Shown here: positions 1 through 5,791 of the stretch, in pieces
How the letters are laid out: every line of letters starts with the position of its first letter
Position numbering within the stretch: the first letter of the stretch is position 1
DNA from: DAIOGN01 sp036745245
Lineage (GTDB): Bacteria > Zixibacteria > MSB-5A5 > JAUVRN01
Direction: 5' to 3'
NCBI GenBank assembly: GCA_036745245.1
Contig: DAIOGN010000106.1
Span: 1 to 11,841, forward strand
DNA length: 11,841 nucleotides
The notes under the pieces: model-generated
Seen by the model: only the letters and a program-made list of their open reading frames with translations
Told to the model about the DNA's origin: nothing
The model's database searches: none
Made by a program: the position numbers and the translations under genes

Positions 1-313
1 AGTCCGCGCCCTAGAAACTCGTTCGTGACCTCATGCCGGCCGATTCAAAAGTCGGGCTGAGCGCCGCCGGAATGGCCGCGCTCTCCAGTTAGTCATCCGG
101 CTCGGGTGAGGCTCGGGCCACACGCGCGATGGCGTTGTGAATGTCAGCGGGAGCAGGCCGGCCCTCCAATCAATAGCCGCGGGTTGCCGGGAACGGAGTC
201 CAGCGTGTGAGACGTGGTATTGGCCACAGGTGACGATGTCTGACGCACGGTGCTGTACGGACTCATCCCAATTCGGCTCCAGTTAGGCGTAGGGCTCGGC
301 CGGCCTCTCCCGG
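1..313. other. Gene-free left flank of the IS110 element
   Basis: I see no convincing coding sequence here in any frame. The stretch is GC-rich and contains several GCCGGCC-type words (near 35, 155 and 300). It also holds a spaced direct repeat, CTCCAGTTAG-N6-GGCTCGG, at 83-105 and 277-299. It lies downstream of the transposase, so part of it should be the right end of the insertion sequence and the rest host DNA. IS110 elements usually lack terminal inverted repeats and target duplications, so I could not place the boundary by eye. Confidence 0.6.
83..299. repeat. Spaced direct repeat pair CTCCAGTTAG-N6-GGCTCGG
   Basis: The two copies are at 83-105 and 277-299, 194 bases apart. In each, the ten bases CTCCAGTTAG and the seven bases GGCTCGG are identical, while the six bases between them differ (TCATCC and GCGTAG). 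A conserved-variable-conserved layout suggests a two-part protein binding site or an IS-end subrepeat more than random duplication. Function unknown. Confidence 0.5.
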
Positions 314-1357
314 TCATTCGTCGAGGAAGCGGTTCATGTCAAAGGCCCTTTCTTTGGTGAGGATGTGGTAGACGGCGCGTCCGAGCTTGTGGGCGAGGAT
401 GGAGAGCGCCTTGGGTTTTCCATATTTAGAGGCGGTTCGAGCCAGCCAGGCCTGGGCCTGGGGGTTCGCTCTCAGAAACAGCACCGCCACCTCGGAGAAG
501 GCCCACTTGAGGTGGGCGTTGCCGATTTTGCGTCCGCCTGAGCCTGTGCGTTTGCCTGCAGACATGTGAGAGCATCTAACGAGCCGGCTGTAGGAGGCGA
601 AGTGCTGTACGGAGGGGAATCGTCGGATGTCATGAGTTTCGTAGAGGATGACCAGGGAGAGGATCTTGCCGATGCCGGGCACGGAACGCAGAAGCAGGAG
701 CGCGTTGGGATCGTGGACACGGGCGGAGCGCAGGATGAAGAGTTCGAGCCTCTTCAAGAGATCGTCATAATGATCGATTAGCTCGAGATCGGCGGCGATG
801 CTGGTGCGAACGGTGGGATCCGAGAACGCTTCGGCGATCCCCGTTCGGTTCTTCTTGTAGGCGATGACCTTTTCGAACTCCGGGAGGTTGTACTGGCTGG
901 TGGTGTTCTGGATGTGGGCGAGGAGCTCGGCGCGCTTGTGCATGAGGTGCATGCGGCGCCGGAGGAGATCGCGAGTGGCCCGCATCTGGGCGGGATAGAC
1001 GTAGGCCTGGGGGATCATGCCGCCTCGCAGGAGGGTGGCGATCTTGAGGGCGTCGATCTTATCGTTCTTGCTCTTCCCCCCGTGGATGGCCTTCATATAG
1101 AGGGCGTGTCCGAGGATGAAAGGAATCTTCTCCCGGGCGCAGAGATCGGCGAGCCAGCACCAGGAGAAGATGCACTCCACGGCGATGGCCAGGTTGTCAC
1201 GGTAAGGCGCTACGATGTTCAGGAACTCTTCGGGGGTGGCCCTGATGTTCTTGTGGACGAGAGCATTTCCCTGACCGTCCAGGATGCAGACGAACATGGA
1301 GCGGGCGTGCAAATCGATGCCACAGAAGAAGCGATGCTGACCGGTGTAGAATCTCAT
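314..1357 (-). CDS. IS110-family DEDD transposase/recombinase
   Basis: This 347-aa protein is a normal length for the IS110 family. The N-terminal RuvC-like DEDD domain shows D15 (GIDLHARS), E61 (AVECIFSW), and D99 and D102 (KNDKIDALK), matching the expected spacing of the four acidic residues. The C-terminal Transposase_20 domain (about 219-305) shows RSVPGIG, FASYSRL, SAGKRTGSGG and GNAHLKWAF. S266 in SAGK is the likely nucleophilic serine, assigned by its position relative to family members. Together the two domains carry out guide-RNA-directed recombination of element and target DNA. I chose the ATG at 1355-1357 because GGAGGA sits 8-9 bases upstream and homology begins there. The open frame continues upstream to 1636, but that part has no family similarity. 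The start and ribosome binding site lie inside a strong inverted repeat, suggesting translational control. Confidence 0.96.
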   Translation of the reverse strand: MRFYTGQHRFFCGIDLHARSMFVCILDGQGNALVHKNIRATPEEFLNIVAPYRDNLAIAVECIFSWCWLADLCAREKIPFILGHALYMKAIHGGKSKNDKIDALKIATLLRGGMIPQAYVYPAQMRATRDLLRRRMHLMHKRAELLAHIQNTTSQYNLPEFEKVIAYKKNRTGIAEAFSDPTVRTSIAADLELIDHYDDLLKRLELFILRSARVHDPNALLLLRSVPGIGKILSLVILYETHDIRRFPSVQHFASYSRLVRCSHMSAGKRTGSGGRKIGNAHLKWAFSEVAVLFLRANPQAQAWLARTASKYGKPKALSILAHKLGRAVYHILTKERAFDMNRFLDE

Positions 1358-1432
1358 CGAGGACTCCTCCTTACGGGTTGGTTGGCACCACCCAGCATAC
1401 GAGCTCCGTATGCTCAGGAGGAGGCCTCGATG
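1355..1432. repeat. Three-way-junction inverted repeat over the transposase start
   Basis: The outer arms at 1355-1371 and 1416-1432 are inverted copies matching at 16 of 17 positions. Between them are two more hairpins. One is at 1375-1393: GGGT pairs with ACCC and GGT with ACC, with one bulged base and loop TGGC. The other is at 1394-1414: AGCATACG pairs with CGTATGCT, with a 5-base loop. Apart from the small hairpin loops and bulge, only 1372-1374 and 1415 stay unpaired. In minus-strand RNA the outer stem would hold the transposase GGAGGA and its AUG. Each arm carries a Shine-Dalgarno and an ATG reading in opposite directions. Confidence 0.85.
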
Positions 1433-1506
1433 AGTATCAACAGCATGCAGCTGACGGCGCTGCGTGCCGCCGATGTTGCTGGGTTTCACGCGAACAAGTT
1501 CCCGCG
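1358..1506 (-). ncRNA. Candidate IS110 bridge RNA / structured leader
   Basis: In IS110-group elements the bridge RNA is transcribed from the non-coding end upstream of the transposase, in the same direction. This stretch fits that location and is rich in stems: the three-way structure ending at 1432, GCAGC/GCTGC at 1447-1451 and 1459-1463, and GAAC/GTTC with flanking CGC/GCG around 1489-1506. I could not identify the donor- and target-binding loops because the element ends are unknown. The exact span and the transcript itself are inference. Confidence 0.4.
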
Positions 1507-1542
1507 AAGGGTTTGAAGTCGAGCGAGAAACGGAAGCAGTCG

Positions 1543-1926
1543 ATGGAACTAATTTCAAGTCGGTCCGAGCTCCTCGCAAACATTGCACAGCTGCGGGAAT
1601 ATCTCCGTCGGCCAGGTCTCGACAGAGACTTTGCATCTGCTCTAATTCGCAAAGGACGCTGCTTTGTCATTGCGGCAGAAAGTGGCGAGCTATGCTTTGC
1701 ACCAAGTAGATTCGTGGGATACCGCACAAATAGTCGTCATGAACATATACACAACGGCACTAAGCATGGCAGTAAGACGAATGGCGCGATCATCGTGATT
1801 CTCGCAGCGCCACCGCTTGCGAGCGAAGTCCTAGAGGAGGAGTACGTGAAGTACTGTATTACACTTGGAATCAACCCCAACAGGTTGCGCCGCAAGTATT
1901 GGGACTTGAGACGAGATGCCGCATAG
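1543..1926 (+). CDS. Small unknown protein next to TIR gene
   Basis: The product is 127 aa. I chose the ATG at 1543 (GGAAG lies 7-11 bases upstream). The open frame continues upstream, but that part lies in the IS110 end and looks non-coding. A hydrophobic-charged core at 33-60 reads ALIRKGRCFV...GELCFAPSRFVGY, followed by a His/Asn-rich loop (RTNSRHEHIHNGTKHGSKTN, 61-80), a helix-like stretch (LEEEYVKYCITLGI, 97-110) and a basic tail. There is no signal peptide or membrane segment. I recall FAPSRF-GY motifs near HNH-type restriction endonucleases, but no nuclease residues are visible and this memory is unverified. It precedes the TIR gene on the same strand by about 110 bases, and both are poorer in GC than the flanks. 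It could be a sensor or partner of the TIR protein, which is inference. Confidence 0.7.
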   Translation: MELISSRSELLANIAQLREYLRRPGLDRDFASALIRKGRCFVIAAESGELCFAPSRFVGYRTNSRHEHIHNGTKHGSKTNGAIIVILAAPPLASEVLEEEYVKYCITLGINPNRLRRKYWDLRRDAA

Positions 1927-1927
1927 C

Positions 1928-1948
1928 AACCGCATGCGGCAAGCGGTT
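1928..1948. repeat. Hairpin between unknown gene and TIR gene
   Basis: AACCGC (1928-1933) and GCGGTT (1943-1948) form a 6-bp stem. An alternative perfect palindrome, CCGCATGCGG, lies at 1930-1939. No T-run follows, so it is a weak terminator candidate. It could equally be a regulatory site for the TIR gene. Confidence 0.3.
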
Positions 1949-2036
1949 CGGCCCGTCACGGGTCGTGCGGGGTTCGCTCCGCGAATTACCGTCCCGAAGC
2001 TGATGGGTGAGTGCAAGGCTGTCTTGGAGTGATTCG

Positions 2037-3029
2037 ATGCCCCTAGAAGAGGAGTTGCCCCAGTTCGTAAACTTGCTTCGGCGTAAGTTGAGCTTAACAA
2101 GTCGTACTCGCGAATTGCGTGTAATTGAATCAGCCCGCGCAGAGGTTGTGGAGGAAGGCTATGACAGCTGGAATGGGGGACAGTACTACTATACGCTATA
2201 TCTGGATATTCCACTGGAACTATTCGTAGAGCTCGAGTCTCAATTCTCCAAGATTGAAAGTGTGCTTGAAGAGGAGGTTAAGTCGCTTCGCCGCGGTAGT
2301 TCGAACCAGCACATCACGAAGGTCACTATTCGAAGCGGTCCGGACTCCACACCAGCGTCCATCCCTCTCGTCGAGGCGGCCTTTCGTTTCCCGTCGCCTG
2401 ACTTTTGGAAGATGGGGTATCTGCGCCTGTTTCTGAGTCATTCGTCGGCGCACAACGCGCGCGCGCATGAGTTGAAGGCAGCTCTAGACACGTTTCACGT
2501 GTGTGCCTTTGTTGCGCATGATGACATTGACCCTACGGACCAATGGCAGCTTGAAATCGAAAGCGCCTTAAACACTATGGATGTATTGGCTGTCATGCTA
2601 ACTCCAGACGTCCTTCAGTCAAAATGGTGCGATCAAGAAGCTGGTATCGCAATTGGGCTCAAGAGGCTCGTAGTGCCTATAAGACTTGGGGCCGATCCCC
2701 ATGGTTTCCTTGGGAAGTATCAGGGACTAGCTGCCGTCGGAAAGGAAATGCTCCAGATAGCCGATGAACTTGTCACGATCTTGGTCCAACACGAAAGTAC
2801 TCGGGTACGAATGACGTCCGCTGTAGTAGACAAATTCGCCAGATCCGCGTCGTTTACGGGCGCAATGGCCAACATGACTCTTCTTGAGAGAGTGCCGATG
2901 CTAACACCAGAGATGGCGCGTCAATTGCAAGTTGCGTTGAAGGACAATGGTCAGGTGTCTCGGGCCTTTGGAGTCCCCGGGCGGCTGAACAGATTGTTGG
3001 CCAAGTATGGGTACACGGAAGCACCCTAG
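2037..3029 (+). CDS. TIR-domain protein, probable defence effector
   Basis: The product is 330 aa from the ATG at 2037, chosen because GGAG lies 8 bases upstream; an in-frame GTG at 2007 would add ten residues. The TIR domain spans about 128-235. It opens with LRLFLSHSS, continues with CAFVAHDDIDPT..W and TMDVLAVMLTP, then SKWCDQEAG, where E201 matches the catalytic glutamate of NAD-cleaving TIR domains, and ends with LVVPIRLG. Bacterial TIR domains of this type consume NAD+ or make cyclic ADP-ribose-like signals during anti-phage defence. The N-terminal 120 residues hold a WNGGQYYYTLYLDIP motif and an acidic helix, and look like a separate sensing or assembly domain. The C-terminal 70 residues (LTPEMARQLQVALKDNGQV..AFGVPGR) look like a small helical domain. 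There is no transmembrane segment. I do not recognise it as a named Thoeris gene. Confidence 0.88.
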   Translation: MPLEEELPQFVNLLRRKLSLTSRTRELRVIESARAEVVEEGYDSWNGGQYYYTLYLDIPLELFVELESQFSKIESVLEEEVKSLRRGSSNQHITKVTIRSGPDSTPASIPLVEAAFRFPSPDFWKMGYLRLFLSHSSAHNARAHELKAALDTFHVCAFVAHDDIDPTDQWQLEIESALNTMDVLAVMLTPDVLQSKWCDQEAGIAIGLKRLVVPIRLGADPHGFLGKYQGLAAVGKEMLQIADELVTILVQHESTRVRMTSAVVDKFARSASFTGAMANMTLLERVPMLTPEMARQLQVALKDNGQVSRAFGVPGRLNRLLAKYGYTEAP

Positions 3030-3146
3030 CATCGGCGAGAATCGGAATCTTTGAACTTTGGCAGCACGGCAGAAAGGCGATAACCACTTCACAGGCGGCA
3101 CAAGAGCGGCCGGACATTCTCAGCAGATTCGTCATGGAGACGACCC

Positions 3147-3611
3147 ATGCATCGCTTCCAGTCAACCCTCGTATCCGGCAGCAAACGCCCATATTCGTCG
3201 TGGACGTTCCTCGTCATCCCGCCGGACGTGGCGGCAAAGTGGGGGCCGGGCCAGAAGGCCGTCCGAGGAACCATATCCGGCCACGAATTCCGCGGTACCG
3301 CGTCTAGAGGTGAGGGCGCACTGCGCGTTCCGATACCGCGAGATCTTCGTGAAAAGGCGGGACTCAGTCGCGGCGACACCGTTAAGGTAGCCCTGGAGCT
3401 GGACTCAACCTCTCGGGAGGCAAAGATCCCGCGCGAACTTGGTGCGGTGTTCAAGGACCATCCCGAAGTTGCCGCGTTGTACCGCAAGCTGCCGCCTGCC
3501 CATCGACGCGCATGGGCTACGTACGTAGGGGAAGCGAAGCTCCCTGGGACCCGCATACGCCGCGCCGGCAAGGCATCCGACGGCATTCGCGCCCGTGAGT
3601 TCCCCGGGTAG
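3147..3611 (+). CDS. DUF1905 / YdeI-OmdA-like protein
   Basis: This complete 154-aa protein starts at the ATG at 3147, with GGAG at 3136-3139. Residues about 3-86 match the DUF1905 barrel-like domain: an FLVIPPDV segment, VRGTISGHEF, LRVPIPRDLREKAG, and GDTVKVALELD. Residues about 95-150 match the YdeI/OmpD-associated helical segment, with LPPAHRRAWATYVGEAK followed by GTRIRRAGKASDGI. The family is common in bacteria and is loosely linked to bacteriocin protection and stress, but its biochemistry is not established. It is cytoplasmic, with no signal peptide. It stands alone, about 117 bases after the TIR gene, and its composition is closer to the surrounding genome than to the two preceding genes. 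Confidence 0.88.
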   Translation: MHRFQSTLVSGSKRPYSSWTFLVIPPDVAAKWGPGQKAVRGTISGHEFRGTASRGEGALRVPIPRDLREKAGLSRGDTVKVALELDSTSREAKIPRELGAVFKDHPEVAALYRKLPPAHRRAWATYVGEAKLPGTRIRRAGKASDGIRAREFPG

Positions 3612-3629
3612 GCCTCCGGGTTCTGTGTA

Positions 3630-3657
3630 CAATGCCACAAAGCGTTAGCAGGCATTG
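3630..3657. terminator. Hairpin after DUF1905 gene, possible weak terminator
   Basis: CAATGCC (3630-3636) and GGCATTG (3651-3657) make a perfect 7-bp stem with a 14-base loop, 19 bases past the stop codon. No T-run follows, so intrinsic termination would be weak. It may be only a transcript-end stabiliser. Confidence 0.3.
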
Positions 3658-3705
3658 AGTTAGTCTGATACTCTTCGCCTGGCCAGCCGCATCCTGGCGC
3701 ATAAC

Positions 3706-3744
3706 ACCATGAAATACCGGCATCGAATACGGGATTTTCATGGT
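3706..3744. repeat. Inverted repeat at start of DUF4143 remnant
   Basis: ACCATGAAA (3706-3714) and TTTCATGGT (3736-3744) are a perfect 9-bp inverted repeat around a 21-base loop. The left arm contains the only plausible start codon of the remnant. It sits where the frame stops resembling the DUF4143 family, so it may mark the rearrangement junction. Confidence 0.45.
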
Positions 3745-4101
3745 CATCGAAATCAGAAGGCGCTGTTGTCCCACCCGAAGCTCGGGGCTTCGTGGGAGGG
3801 CTTCGTGATCGAGCAGGTGCTCAGAAGCGAGCCGCACGATGCCGCATGGTACTGGGCCACGCATCAGGGCGCCGAGATCGACCTTCTGCTGCAAAGGGGC
3901 GACCGTCTTCTGGGGGTCGAGTGCAAGCGCGCCGACGCGCCGAAGCTCTCGCCATCGATCCGCACCGCCATCCAGGACCTCGGAATCGAACGCGTGGCTG
4001 TCGTGTATCCCGGCTCCGTGCGTTACACACTGGCCGATGGCGTCGAGGCCGTGCCCCTCGCCAGCGTGGCAGAGCCCGGGAGACTTTTTTCGGGGAGCTG
4101 A
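3709..4101 (+). pseudogene. C-terminal remnant of a DUF4143 AAA+ ATPase
   Basis: The frame gives 130 aa, but family similarity begins only near residue 20. The visible blocks are LLSHPKLGASWEGFVIEQVL, WYWATHQGAEIDLLL, GVECKRADAPKLSPS and VVYPGSVRYTLADGVEAVPL. These are the restriction-nuclease-like C-terminal blocks of DUF4143 ATPases, proteins of about 380-400 aa whose N-terminal AAA_14 domain carries the Walker motifs. The ATPase half is absent, and a stop codon at 3661-3663 closes the frame upstream. The nuclease-fold signature (E-D in GAEIDLL, then E-K in VECKR) survives, so a small folded product is not excluded. The first 19 residues are unrelated filler next to an inverted repeat. I read this as a decayed gene. 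Confidence 0.85.
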
Positions 4102-4300
4102 TTATGGTGTTGTGGAGAAATTAAGTTGTTGCATAAAATGCAACAACTGCCGCTGCCGTGAGCATTGCCAGCCGAATGTGATTTTCTGCTGGCCATTCGG
4201 CGGATTGATTCGGGCCGTGATCGACTTCACCGATACCGGCCTACATCCAGTTGACTCGGAAGCATGATCTGCCGAGTCACTTCTGAGCATACTTCCGAGC
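4102..4300. promoter_or_regulatory. Hairpin-rich spacer upstream of AlbA/GHKL gene
   Basis: The 199-base spacer holds three inverted repeats in a row. The first is GTTGTTGCAT-AAA-ATGCAACAAC at 4125-4147. The second is GCCGAATG/CATTCGGC at 4171-4178 and 4194-4201. The third is TGACTCGG/CCGAGTCA at 4252-4259 and 4272-4279, 21 bases before the next start codon. The last is placed like an operator for the following gene, whose product has DNA-binding domains, so autoregulation is plausible. The first two could end transcription of the DUF4143 remnant or be recombination scars. I see no clear sigma-70 promoter. Confidence 0.45.
4125..4147. repeat. Perfect 10-bp hairpin with AAA loop
   Basis: GTTGTTGCAT (4125-4134) and ATGCAACAAC (4138-4147) are exact reverse complements around three A residues. 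No T-run follows on the plus strand, and the minus-strand side has only a broken T tract. It is AT-richer than its surroundings. It could be a terminator-like element, a protein binding palindrome or a mobile-element footprint. Confidence 0.7.
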
Positions 4301-5653
4301 ATGCATCTTGAAGATCTGCTCAAGCGTCCCGAAGGCAAAACGCTTGAATTCAAACGAGACATATCCGCCCCGGAGGGGGTACTGAAAACCATGGTCGCAT
4401 TCGCCAATACGGCGGGCGGAACCCTCCTGATTGGTGTGCTGGATAAGACCGGCCATGTGTGCGGAGTCGCCGAGCCGCTGGATCTCGAAGAGCGACTGGC
4501 CAGTCTCATCAGTGATCACATTGTCCCCACGCTCGTGCCCGAGATTGAGATCCTCCATTGGCGGCGCACCCAGGTTGTGGCGGTTCAAATACACCCGAGT
4601 CCTACTCGACCGCACTACCTGAAGCGCCTCGGCGCAGAGACCGGAGTGCTCGTCCGAGTGGGCTCTACGAACCGGAGGGCCGACCGCGAACTAGTCGATG
4701 AGCTCCGGCGTTTCAGTCGCGGCGAGGCCTATGACGAACAGCCCATGCCGGAGCTGAGCTCGGAAGACCTCGACTTCCCAGCAGCTTCCGAGTTGTTCGG
4801 GGGACTTCGCAGGCTCGCCCGGCGTGACTTGGAAATCTTGCGCCTCATGGCCGGCCATCAAGGAAGGAGTGTTCCCACGGTGGGCGGCATGCTGCTCTTC
4901 GGACGTGATCGCGACCGCCACTTTCCCGACGCATGGATTCAGACCGGCCGCTTTGCAGGCAGCGACAGAAGCAGGATCGTTGACAGCATGGAAATTCACA
5001 CCCTACCCGTGCGCGCAATTGAGGAGGCCATCGGTTTCATCGAGAAGCATTACCTACACGGGGCGGAGATCGGCGCTATGCGCCGTAAGGAGCGGTGGAC
5101 TTTGCCGCCCGTAGCCGTGCGCGAGGCGGTGATCAATGCGGCAGTGCACACTGATTACGCGCAGCGCGGTGCTCCGATCCGCATCGCCATATTCGCTGAC
5201 CGCCTCGAAGTCGAGAACCCCGGACTATTGCCATTCGGGCTCACGGTGGAAGACCTCCCGCTCGGAGTCTCGAAACTGCGCAACCGGGTCATAGGTCGCG
5301 TATTCCACGAGCTCGGTCTCGTGGAGCAGTGGGGCAGCGGCATCCAGCGGATGAGCTCCGCCTGTCGAGACATGGGACTTCGACCTCCTCTGTTCGAAGA
5401 AATTGGATCTCGGTTTCGGCTGACGCTCTTCACGGAGCGCGTCGGCCAGCCAGCACTGGATGAGACGGACCAGACTATTGTAAATACATTGACTTCCGGC
5501 AGGGGACTTGTAACCAGCGAGATCGCCAGGGGGATCGGACTTACTCCGCGAGCTACCCGTACGCGGCTGGCCCGACTAGTCGGCACGGGGATCTTGCGTG
5601 AGGTAGGCACGGGACCGCAAGATCCAAAGCGGCGCTACTTCCGGACGGGATGA
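4301..5653 (+). CDS. AlbA_2/Schlafen-like DNA-binding and GHKL ATPase regulator
   Basis: This complete 450-aa protein has three parts. Residues 1-135 form an AlbA_2 (Schlafen-type) nucleic-acid-binding domain, with E16-F-K18, AFANTAGGTLLIGV (33-46), and GVLVRVGSTNRRAD (115-128). Residues about 265-375 form a GHKL-type ATPase module (HATPase_c_4), with VREAVINAAVHTDY (E275, N279, H283), FADRLEVENPGLLPFG (298-313) and QWGSGIQRM (343-351). Residues about 385-448 look like a winged helix (SEIARGIGLTPRATRTRLARL). The family is usually annotated as a putative transcriptional regulator or ATP-binding protein, and members often occur in defence or mobile regions. No strong ribosome site precedes the ATG, but it is the first start in frame. 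An inverted repeat at 4252-4279 suggests autoregulation. The next gene follows after 138 bases on the same strand. Confidence 0.92.
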   Translation: MHLEDLLKRPEGKTLEFKRDISAPEGVLKTMVAFANTAGGTLLIGVLDKTGHVCGVAEPLDLEERLASLISDHIVPTLVPEIEILHWRRTQVVAVQIHPSPTRPHYLKRLGAETGVLVRVGSTNRRADRELVDELRRFSRGEAYDEQPMPELSSEDLDFPAASELFGGLRRLARRDLEILRLMAGHQGRSVPTVGGMLLFGRDRDRHFPDAWIQTGRFAGSDRSRIVDSMEIHTLPVRAIEEAIGFIEKHYLHGAEIGAMRRKERWTLPPVAVREAVINAAVHTDYAQRGAPIRIAIFADRLEVENPGLLPFGLTVEDLPLGVSKLRNRVIGRVFHELGLVEQWGSGIQRMSSACRDMGLRPPLFEEIGSRFRLTLFTERVGQPALDETDQTIVNTLTSGRGLVTSEIARGIGLTPRATRTRLARLVGTGILREVGTGPQDPKRRYFRTG

Positions 5654-5791
5654 AAGGCCGGGTCCCACGTTCACCACGCCAAAAACGGCCCACAAGTGGA
5701 CGCTCGCAGGATCTGATTGCGTGTTGGCTCCCAGTCTGCCTCCATTGGCAGCGACTTGGAGTGCACAGACACTAACCTGGTGACAATCGAC

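Larger units (their letters stand above)
314..1506 (-). mobile_element. IS110-family insertion sequence (ends not resolved)
   Basis: The element is recognised from its transposase (314-1357, minus strand) and the structured upstream region (1355-1506). The coordinates cover only the part I can justify. The true ends probably lie some distance to the left of 314 and somewhere between about 1506 and 1542. IS110 elements insert without terminal inverted repeats, often without target duplication, and are guided by a bridge RNA encoded next to the transposase. The transposase frame is uninterrupted, so the copy may be active. Its position at the edge of a defence-like island fits a role in island turnover, which is inference. 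Confidence 0.8.

Noticed and set aside
282..288. GTTAGGC, resembling an integron attC core
   Set aside because: No matching RYYYAAC partner or attC-like fold is nearby and no integrase gene is in the window. It is part of the CTCCAGTTAG repeat.
1430..1516. 28-codon plus-strand frame with a strong Shine-Dalgarno (AGGAGGAGG) before ATG 1430
   Set aside because: Its ribosome site and start are the inverted copy of the transposase start region and it runs antisense through the probable bridge RNA. I see no family similarity, so I treat the signal as a by-product of the inverted repeat.
914..1516. 200-codon plus-strand frame opposite the transposase
   Set aside because: It is antisense to a clear transposase, is acidic and low in complexity of motif, and resembles no family. 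A GC-rich antisense shadow explains it.
1358..1636. 93-residue N-terminal extension of the transposase frame
   Set aside because: It has no IS110 similarity, crosses the structured leader and overlaps the start of the 127-aa gene. The ATG at 1357 has a good ribosome site and matches the family start.
2007..2036. GTG start ten codons upstream for the TIR gene
   Set aside because: It lacks a well-spaced ribosome site, while ATG 2037 has GGAG eight bases upstream. It remains possible.
5717..5791. TTG start giving a 517-aa RecB-like protein
   Set aside because: The extra 25 residues have no family character, and the nuclease similarity begins shortly after the ATG at 5792.
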